From Gnetum montanum (taxonomy: Eukaryota > Streptophyta > Gnetopsida > Gnetales > Gnetaceae): a DNA stretch of 64,000 nucleotides. A program made the translations under genes and the position numbers. The stretch spans positions 16,097-80,096 of the forward strand of contig MNCI01003408.1 in NCBI GenBank assembly GCA_015680685.1, written 5' to 3'. Under the pieces are notes generated by a model. That model was not told the DNA's origin and did no database searches. It worked only from the letters and a program-made list of their open reading frames with translations. Shown in pieces: positions 56,211 through 64,000 of this stretch; positions within the stretch are counted from its first letter, which is position 1; each line of letters starts with the position of its first letter.

Positions 56211-57190
56211 TTGGCCCCTCTTTTTTGATGTTTGGAGGATTAACCTTAGAGACATCAACAAAAAACACAAAACACCACTATAGGTTCATCAACAATGTTC
56301 CCTCTTCGCACTTGATTCAGTAATATCAAACCATACTGAAGAGTGCTTGTGATGATGGGACACAATTATGGAAAGGGATATCATTGGCTATAGGAAAATA
56401 GTTAGAGGGTTAACAATGAGTTCCAAATGTTTATGTCATGTCTATGATATGACATGAACATGTTGATTAATCAATAAACCTTTGCACTTTATGTTTTGAA
56501 GTTTTAGCCACTTAGCAATGGGTTTGAGGAACCAACATCTCATTCCAAGGTTTCTTTGGCCATTATGCTCCTTCCTTTGCATGTTTGAAGCCATTGAATT
56601 ATCCTTTTTGGTATTTATTGACCTTTTAGCTTCTTGGCAATTTGATTTTCCTTTTTATTTTTATTTTTATTTTTGCAAGGTAAAACCTTCATTGAGTTTC
56701 ATTACTAGGGCTAGTTTTGATTTGGTTTTTCTATTGAATGAGATGTGTTACATTTAGTGGACTTGATGGTGGAGCATGATGAAGGGATGTCATATGGCCA
56801 TAAGGCATGAGTGTCAAACATTGGTCATCATAGTCATTTAGGGTGAGGAAGGTTATAATTAGGTTATAGGATTGGGCTCAAGGAGCGGTAATGACAATAA
56901 TGGGAAATAAGCACTCTTGGTATGGTAGGGCAAACTCACTGAATCTTGCACATTGAGGTCATGTGATGACTTGCTATCATAATGAGATGCACCTTTGTGA
57001 TGACTCTAGCCTTTATCCTACAAGCACAACTCCAAGAAAATAAGAAACAAGACAAAGAAAACATGTTTTACATGATGATGAATAAGGCCATATAAAATGA
57101 TTAGCAAACCAGGCTACAATAGGTCACATATGTTACAAAGTTTGACAATTCATTTTCTATGCAAAAGGATGGAAAGAGGTCATGCAAGCT
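56211..57190 (-). other. E1 polypurine tract and 3' untranslated region
   Basis: On the minus strand the tract AAAAAAGAGGGGCCAA directly precedes the LTR. The remaining ~950 bases match E2 24714-25850 and show no coding signal. Confidence 0.7.
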
Positions 57191-58380
57191 TACTTGTCCT
57201 TGGTTGCAAAGGTGGTTGATGCCAATTGTTGGTTTGGTTCACAAGTGCTACATGTAGTAGGGCTTTAGGTAGGAATGATTATTCAAATTGGACAACTTGT
57301 TTTCATCCAGGTCTGCTACCCTAAAGGCTCTATTGTTGTAGGCCTTAGTGACCAAGAAAGGTCCTTCCTAGTTTTCTAAGAATTTTTTTGCATGCTCATA
57401 CATAGCTTTGAGAACCAAGTCTCCTTCCTTGATCCTATGCTTATTCAAGTCATGGTAATGTTGTCATTTCTTCCTCTACTAGTACCATTGGATATGAGCA
57501 AGTGTTGGCACCCCTTTCTCTTCCATTGAGTCTAGATCCATGGTGCATAGCTCCTTGTTCTATTCATCATTGATGAATTTCAATAAGGCTACTTGAAGCA
57601 ATGGAACCTACAATTCAAGAGGCAAAATACCTTCAAAACTATAAATTAGGCTATATGGGGTTACACCAATTGTCGTTCTGAATGTGGTTCGATATGCATA
57701 AAGTGCATGGACAAACCACTTATGTCACTTGCATTTGCTATTATTCAGCATCTTCTTGAGCAAGTTTATGATAGCCTTATTGCTTGATTTTGCTTGAGGG
57801 TATTACATTAACAAAAATGAATGCTTAATGCCTAGGTTGTGATAAAAGTATTTCTTTTCTTGGCTACTAAATTATGGTCCATTATCTATGACTATGGTCA
57901 TAGGTATACCAAAATGGCCTACTATGCTATCAAGTATGAATCTATAGACTTGTTGAGATGTTATCTTTCATAGAGGAATAACTTCAATCCATTTTGTAAA
58001 ATATTTAGTTGTAGTGATGATAAAGCTATTCCCTATGAAATACTTACACATTATAGGTCCAATGATATCCAACCCCCACCATTGAAATGGCCAAGTTATC
58101 TAAGTGATGTATAACTTAGTTTGCAATACATGTATAAGGTTGCTATGCTATTGGAAAGTGTCACAAGTTTTGACCTTCTACAAGTAATCACTTTCCATAT
58201 AGGGCAAATAATAGCCTAACCATTTGATCTTTGTGATCATGGCTTTAGGCCCTATATGTCCCCCACATATACCCTCATGAACTTGCTTTAGGACTATGCA
58301 AGCTTTAGCTTTACCTAAGCACACTAAAAATATGCCATCATAGGATTGTCAACATAATGTGTTATCACCTACTATGACAT
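57191..58380 (-). pseudogene. E1 integrase, decayed
   Basis: Integrase of a Tat-type gypsy element. The zinc region contains QVHEGICGGHIGPKAM (near 58285-58240). The core reads WWGLDIIGPI (near 58080), KYFTKWIEVIPL, and HFGIPMTIVIDNGP (near 57900), keeping both aspartates. The third catalytic position is damaged: the expected QANGQAE...NKAI block reads QAKSSNKAI, a small deletion removing the glutamate. Text continues to about 57200. Several stops. Confidence 0.8.
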
Positions 58381-58390
58381 ACTATTTTGA

Positions 58391-58640
58391 TCATTTACAT
58401 ACATTGTCCTTTTCAGCGATAGTCAAGCCTTGTGGAGGTTCACCATGCATAAGGTAAAACTTGATATCATCACACCACTCCTTTGTATGAGTAATATGAA
58501 CTATGGCTATGGAGTTTTCTTCAGTGTCTTGCGTGATGGAAATAGCATAGTCCAAGGTTAAGGAAGATAATTTGCTAAACACATTAGGCATTACATTGAG
58601 AGCTAAGGTTGCAATGGCATTGGCTAGTGTGTTTTTAGTT
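58391..58640 (-). pseudogene. E1 linker between RNase H and integrase
   Basis: An open stretch (58591-58391) reads MPNVFSKLSSLTLDYAISIT with EWCDDIKFYLMHGEPPQGL. The W-x-x-x-I-x-x-Y-L pattern is usual just before gypsy integrase. Confidence 0.55.
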
Positions 58641-58972
58641 TGGGGTACCTATTGGATGTCAATGTCTATAAATTGTTGTATCAATTTCTTTCCTAGGTCA
58701 CAATAAGGATGCAAATGCTTGGCTTTACATGCATAAACCTTGGTTAGTTGGTTGACCCCAAGTTGTGAATCACCTTTGATCATTAAGCATTTTATTTCTT
58801 GGTAACAAGCTACCATCATTTCCCTTATCAAATCCTCATACCCTACAATGTTTTTGGTACATGAAAATTCAAAATGATAGGCAAAGGGTTGGATTTCACT
58901 AGATAGAAATATTATGATGGTAGTAGCACTAGCCCCATGTGTAGTTGAAGCTCCATCAAAGTGCATGATCAC
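58641..58972 (-). pseudogene. E1 archaeal-type RNase H (second RNase H)
   Basis: A 107-codon open frame reads MIMHFDGASTTHGASATTII, FEFSCTKNIVGYEDLIREMM and IKGDSQLGVNQLTKVY. These match the FDGA...CTNN-x-A-E-Y-E-A...GDSQLV-x-N-Q pattern of the archaeal-type RNase H carried only by the Tat branch (Tat, Ogre, Retand). FDG and GDS aspartates are present; the glutamate block reads GYEDL. This domain is the best evidence for the lineage of E1 and, through its LTR, of E2. Confidence 0.85.
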
Positions 58973-59019
58973 CTCATAACCCTAAGGTACATTGCTAACA
59001 ATATTGACATATTTGTCAA

Positions 59020-59577
59020 GAAATTCAAGGTTAATGATCACATGATCATCAATGGGGAAAATAGCGAGTTATGTAGCTATATCTTGACCTTTCATTGATG
59101 CTTAAGAAACATAATGAAGGTCAAACTTTGTTGTTATGGATTTCTAATAGGCTATACAACTACTTTCATTGATATTGGTCATTATGGCTTTAAGTACATT
59201 GTCTTTGCAAATGACATTAACCTGGCTTCTAAAGAGGTAGTGCCTCCACTTCTTCAATGAGAAGACTAGTGCTAGACAATACTTTTCTACTTTAGTGTAT
59301 CAAGTCTCATAGATGATCAATGAATGGTTGAGGTAGTATATATGAGGGTCTGCTCCATCATCTCATTTTCAATAGAGTAGAGAGGCAATAGACATGTTAG
59401 AGATAGCAAGGTAGATATAAAAGGGCTTATTCTTTTGTAATTGATAGACCATTGATAGTTGTGCCAACTCTTGCTTAAGGTTTTTAAAGGCTTCTTGGCA
59501 TCGAGTTGTCCACTCATAGTAGACTCCTTTCTTAAGCAAGTGTTGCATGGGTTGTAGCTTATCCGTGAGCCTAGCAA
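59020..59577 (-). pseudogene. E1 first RNase H, decayed
   Basis: Readable text around 59300-59577 gives LMQHLLKKGVYYEWTTRCQE-like and AFKNLKQELAQLSMVYQLQK-type blocks in shifted frames, the usual RNase H entry after gypsy RT. Further left (to about 59020) only fragments remain. Position between RT and the archaeal-type RNase H fixes the identity. Confidence 0.65.
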
Positions 59578-59599
59578 TGAACCTATGGATAACTTGTAA

Positions 59600-60220
59600 T
59601 CTACCTTGTAATCCCCAAAGGTTTTTAAGGTTAGTTTATGTTGTCAAGTTGGATATGGCTTTAACCTTGTCAAGACTGATATGTATCGTTGCTTTAGATA
59701 CTACAAAGCCAAGCATCTTATTAGTTTTAACACCAAAGACATACTTTTTGGGATTAAGCCTAAGATCATACATGAGACATTGTTTAAGCACATGGTCAAG
59801 GTCATGAGCATGGTCATTGACCACTTTGGACTTAATGGATGTATCATCTACATAATCATTGAGCAATCCTAGCATATAGTTATTAAATATATACATCATA
59901 ACTCTTTGGTAGGTTACTCATGCATTATTTAGGCCAAAGGACATCATAGTGTAACAAAAAGTACTCCAAGGGGTTATGAAGGTTGTACTAAGTTGATGCT
60001 CTAAGTTAATCCTAATTTGGTTATATCTCAAGAACCCATCCATAAAGGATAATAAGGCATGCCTAACCATAGTATCAATAAGTTGATCAATACTAGGCAA
60101 AGGAAAATCATCTTTGCTAGTTTTCTTATTTAGATCTTGAAAATCAATGGAAATGCATATACTCCCATTTTTCTTAGGGACCACCACTATGTTGGGCATC
60201 CATTCTATGTAATCAATAGC
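59600..60220 (-). pseudogene. E1 reverse transcriptase, decayed
   Basis: Starts with MPNIVVVPKKNGSICISIDF and DLNKKTSKDDFPLPSIDQLI, then FMDGFLRYNQIRI (FSGY or FDGFSGYNQI is usual), a STTFITPWSTFCYTMMSFGL block, and YVDDTSIKSK near 59850. The catalytic YVDD is intact. HDLDHVLKQCLMYDLRLNPK and YVFGVKTNKMLGFVVSKATI complete the thumb region. Stops occur between these blocks. Confidence 0.88.
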
Positions 60221-60439
60221 TTTAATGAAACTAGCTTAATATAGTTTTGTGATTTCATCATGAATTGTCAAGGCCAAATCCATTATAATCTTATAGACTT
60301 TTTACTTGATTGGCTTAATGCTATGATCGAGGATGATGTTATGTTGGACCAAACATGGGTCTAAACCTGGCATATCTTAATAGGACTAAGCAAAGGCCTT
60401 AATGTTATCTTGTAGGACCTTGGTGATGCCTTCAGTCTA

Positions 60440-60760
60440 TTAAGATTCTAGCAAGAAGCTTAGTTTCAGGGTTTTCGCCTCACCACTATGTGTTGTGATA
60501 GAAACCTCAACTAGAGAGTCTTCAGTAATGTCTCCAACTTCAAGGTCAAAGGTTTTGACTAGGTTTTTAGGCCATTCTAGATTTTTCTCTATAGAAGCTA
60601 TATAGTCAAGAAGACTCTTAGGCTCAAGATCCATGTAATTAGGATCAATACACTATTCAACATCATCATGGGATCCACTTAGGTGCATAGGAAAATTGAT
60701 TTGCTACTAGGTATCCATATTCTAGTCCTACATGTCAACCATAAGCACATTAAGTGGCAC
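60440..60760 (-). pseudogene. E1 pol N-terminal segment after putative splice acceptor
   Basis: Open on the minus strand from 60760, with a few stops at likely glutamine sites: MDLEPKSLLDYIASIEKNLE, VKTFDLEVGDITEDSLVEVS and AKTLKLSFLLES. No known domain, but this is the usual position of the charged linker before the Tat-type RT. Confidence 0.55.
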
Positions 60761-60775
60761 CTGGGTAAAAATGAG
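60761..60775 (-). promoter_or_regulatory. candidate splice acceptor before E1 pol
   Basis: On the minus strand the sequence CATTTTTACCCAG|GTGCCACTT is a good plant 3' splice site. Coding text starts just after it and non-coding repeats lie before it. Confidence 0.45.
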
Positions 60776-61009
60776 TAAATAATGCTAAAATGCTATAAAA
60801 TATCTCAATAACTATGCAAACACATGTTATTTAAATGTAAAACAAAATGAAAACAATGTTAACCAAGGCTATAAAAGGTAGGTGAAGACAAATAAGATGG
60901 AACAAAGGCCACATAAAGTCAAATAAAGGTTCAAAAAGGTCAAAAAAAGCTGAAGCATAATGAAAGTATGCATACTAAGGTCAAACATACTCAACTAAGG
61001 TTACATGTT

Positions 61010-61075
61010 TTCCAATTTTAGGCCTTAGTAGGCCACATTGCCAATTCAAGGCCTTGATAGGCCATAGCTACATGG
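61010..61075. repeat. ~30-bp minisatellite, copy block in E1
   Basis: Two units of CCAATTTTAGGCCTTAGTAG type, the same family as in E2 at 26735 and 30020. A single related unit lies near 61320. Confidence 0.75.
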
Positions 61076-61439
61076 TATTAAATGATGGTCAAATCCCATC
61101 ATCTAACACCAATCAAAGGCTAGATAGAGATCAACAGAGGTCATGATAGAGAGAACAAGGTAGATATGATGAAGGTGGAGTTATGTAGAATCTGAATGAT
61201 GTCAACTAATGATAACAAGGCCAAAATAAGTCAAAATACCATGAAATAAGATTAAACTAGCCAAGGTGAAAAATGTGTGTTGAAATAAGGCAAATATTGG
61301 TTAAAAAGGGATAAATTTTGCTAGTTTTAGGACTTAGTGAGCTAGCATAAAGGGCTACAATGTTGACAAGTGAGTTTGAACATCTAATGAGGTCATTTTA
61401 AGGTTGTTTAAAGGCAAAACTAACATCATTCCATGTCAC

Positions 61440-63790
61440 TCCACTAGGCTCTACTAGTGACTATGCTAGTCCAACATAGTCATGCATGCCCCTACATAGT
61501 TAGTATTGATGGGTAGTCTCCCATGTTTAATATGGTCATTTTTGAGCTTCTGATGGTCTACACAACTAGCGTAGGAGGTTGGGATTGAAGATTAGTGCAT
61601 TTTGACTCTCTTTTCATCCTTGAGAAGCTGCAAATGATGCCAATATTTGTGTCTATGCTAGACTAACATAATCAAGGTAGGTCCCAATGTAGGTACATGG
61701 AATAAGTGAATCAATGGGGTTTTAAGGTTGGAACCAATGTTATGCCAGCTTAGTAGGGTAACACAAGGTTATGAAAGAACTGAATTGACTATCTAGAGGT
61801 TGAAATGAGTCAAAAAAGTAATTTTTATAGGATTTTCCACTACACTACATTGGGCTAACATATTCATGCATGGCTTCAGCATAGTTGGATGGAATTTTGG
61901 TGTTTTCATGGTTGAAGCAAAGTTGGATTTTAGTTGGATGAAGTTGAACATGGTTCTAGGTTTCCAAGACATGTTTTGGGCTATTTAGAGTAGTATGAGG
62001 CTAGTCAACTTTACCACCAAACATGACTATGTTGGGACTAAGTTGGGCCAACATAGTCATGCCTTGCCTTAGTGTAGTCAAGATAAGGATTAAGCTTTTC
62101 ATGACAAATAAGGTCAAACTATGGTCAACATAAAAGATTCAAGATTTTAGACTTCTTGAATTAGGTTTTATGTCATTCTGGATCATGTGATGTTAATCCA
62201 ACTATTTTAGAACCATGACTACACTGGGACTATGTTGGGCCAGCATAGTCATGAGCTCCTCCAACATAGTCATACAAAAATCTTAATTCTAGATCACTTT
62301 TCATGATCAATTGACCATGCTTATGGACTTATGGAGTTATTGGTGTTCCTAGCTAGGGTGACATTGAAATTATTATATTGGTGGTTGCTTGAATCCTAGA
62401 GAAGCCATATACCTCTTAACTAGCTTGTTCTCAACCTAGTTGAGAGGTTTGGGATGAAAAAATAATGGGTTTTGGCTTGATTTCTAGGTTTTTGTGATCT
62501 TAATAGGCTTTAGTGGGGTTCTAGGATTTTTGGAAAGTCAATTTAACTTATTCATGACTTGTTTTGATGTTTTTGATGTGGACTACACTAGGCTCTATTG
62601 ATGACTATGCTAGTCCAACATAGACATGCATTCCTCAACATAGTTGGCATTAGAATATATGTTTTGAAAGGATTTTTGTTCCACTATTTGACATTATAAA
62701 GTCATCGAGAGTCCTAGGAAGGTATAGAAATTATGGAGTGGTAATTTGAAGATTTATTGTTTTTTACATGCTAAATCCCACTTGGCTACACTGTGACTAT
62801 GCTGGGCTAGTGTAGTCATAGGCTCTTCCAAGGTAGTCACAAGTTTCCATTGATTTTTGACACTTTTTAGTAAATTTCATGAAGTTTCGAAGCTACCAAG
62901 AGTTCTAGATAGGGTTTGGAATGTGGCATGGATGTTCTAGTATCAATTAGAATCTTGGTGAATTGGGAAGAATCTTATCCCATTCTAACTACACTGGGCC
63001 ATCGTAGTCATGCTCTTGGCCAATGTAGTCACCCATAAGAACTAATTTGTAATGTGATTTAAGGCTCTTCTAGTGCTTGGTGACTCCTAGTTTTAATACC
63101 TAGCTAATAACTTTGACATCAAGGTTTCATGAGTTAAAGAACAATGTAGATGTGCTGCTAGGAGGTGGTAGAAGGCATGATTTTCCATTTGACTGCATTG
63201 GGCTACTGTAGTCAAGCTCTAAGTTAACGTAGTCACTTAAAATCACAAATTTTATCATGATTTTGGTGATTTCTTACAACTTAGTTTACATCCATGTTGA
63301 CACCTGGTTTCCTATCTTAATCCTAAGGTTTTATGGCATAGATGTAGGATTGGAGACTAGCTTTTGGAAGTGAATGGGATTTTTAATCTATCCCAAGGCT
63401 CCTAAGGACTTAAACCCCAACATACTTAGTATGGGATGCCCAAATCTCAATGTAGTATGTTTTTCTTAGCTTATTTATTGGGTGCCTAGTGAGGTCCACC
63501 CTAACTTAGAAAGTTTGAATGGAATGGCTTCCCACTCATGCAACGTAGTCTTACTTTCTAATTTATATCACTAAGTTATGTGGGACTTATGGATGTGCAT
63601 TCTGGAAACCAGGGTTTTCATAGTAGGCACGTAGGTTTAAGGTTGATTTTCTTGCTTCAACCTTGCAAAAATCATTCTTGTCCCATAACTTCAAGCTTTT
63701 TTGACTAGGATTGGAGCTCTATGCCTACCTTAGCTTCTACTACCATCAGCCTCAATGTAGTCAAATCTTGTTTTCACCCAAAGGCTAATG
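61440..63790. repeat. degenerate ~200-bp tandem array in E1 spacer
   Basis: A core of the form CTACACTGGGCTANNNTAGTC, followed by ATGC and then CAANNTAGTCA, recurs near 61445, 61848, 62025, 62216, 62583, 62785, 62989 and 63194. The spacing is about 177-205 bp or a double of that, and a weaker trace lies near 63755. Each core pairs ACTACA/TAGTC elements in both orientations, so it can fold back on itself. The rest of each unit is much diverged. Confidence 0.7.
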
Positions 63791-64000
63791 TAGCTATCAC
63801 AGAACTTCCAAAAGCTAAAGGATTTTCAATGGTTTATTCATCGATTTTCATCATGTCCAAAAGAAAGGCTTCTATTAGCAAAAAGCCTACTATGGAGAGG
63901 GTAGATGCAACTACCCAAGGCCACTCTAAACTTCAACAACTGTTGATTGTAAAGTGCTCCACATCTACATATCCAAGGTACACAATCCTTACTATTTTTC

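Larger units (their letters stand above)
53943..64000 (-). mobile_element. element E1: Tat/Ogre-like gypsy element with pol, 5' part beyond the window
   Basis: Minus-strand element whose 3' LTR (53943-56210, split by a solo LTR) is the same family as the E2 LTRs. Going right: 3' untranslated region (56211-57190), integrase, archaeal-type RNase H, RNase H, RT (57.2-60.7 kb), a long non-coding spacer from 60761 to at least 64000, and then, outside the window, gag-protease and the 5' LTR. It is the pol-bearing counterpart of E2. Stops are common; this copy is not functional. Confidence 0.85.
60776..64000 (-). other. E1 non-coding spacer (intron-like), to window end
   Basis: At least 3.2 kb with no coding signal on either strand. 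It holds the ~30-bp GGCCTTAG minisatellite (61010-61075) and a degenerate ~200-bp tandem array (61440-63790). Matches the E2 spacer at its start. Confidence 0.6.

Noticed and set aside
59547-59807. Plus-strand open frame of 86 codons
   Set aside because: Antisense to E1 RT/RNase H.

Overview
This window looks like a nuclear segment from a seed plant with a large genome dominated by long terminal repeat (LTR) retrotransposons. It is AT-rich and holds nested, heavily decayed elements of the Ty1/copia and Ty3/gypsy types (chromovirus, Athila and Tat/Ogre-like), with one short island of gene-like sequence. The decay is mostly C-to-T/G-to-A: reading frames are broken where CAG/CAA became TAG/TAA, and catalytic GAT codons became AAT. 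A gymnosperm is my best guess, from the age and density of the elements and the cellulose synthase remnant, but the sequence does not prove it. There is no sign of bacterial or organellar DNA.

Layout. 1-3.3 kb: 3' part of a plus-strand copia element with polypurine tract and 3' LTR. 3.4-7.7 kb: gene island with a frameshifted 3' end of a cellulose synthase (CesA) gene, a possible 3'UTR intron holding tandem duplications, an intact minus-strand single-exon ORF for a ~190-residue predicted membrane protein, and a possible LINE fragment. 7.716-14.332 kb: complete gypsy chromovirus with two LTRs and target duplication TAGAT. 14.3-20.6 kb: AT-rich sequence with no gene. 20.64-22.0 kb: primer-binding site, gag and protease of a second copia element.

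22.0-39.4 kb: minus-strand element E3. It has an 848-bp LTR, a polypurine tract and one long broken coiled-coil-like ORF I do not recognise. It is split by E2, a complete 12.9-kb Tat/Ogre-like element (23,307-36,211, target duplication CATGG) with gag and protease but no pol. 40.434-49.466 kb: plus-strand element E4 (target duplication GTTGG), with gag, protease and an RNase H scrap, reverse transcriptase and integrase being deleted. About 49.9-53.9 kb: minus-strand Athila-like gag-pro-pol (E5). 53.943 kb to the window end: E1, a pol-bearing relative of E2, whose 3' LTR is itself split by a solo LTR of the E3 family. Its gag and 5' LTR lie outside the window.

How the pieces relate. E1 and E2 share LTRs, 3' untranslated region and a long non-coding spacer between gag-pro and pol. 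The spacer ends in a good splice acceptor in E1, as expected for the Ogre-type intron but far longer. E2 lacks all of pol and looks like a non-autonomous partner of E1-type elements. E3 would be a second kind of non-autonomous element, carrying an unknown protein. The only clearly intact protein-coding gene candidate is the minus-strand ORF at 5,769-6,341.
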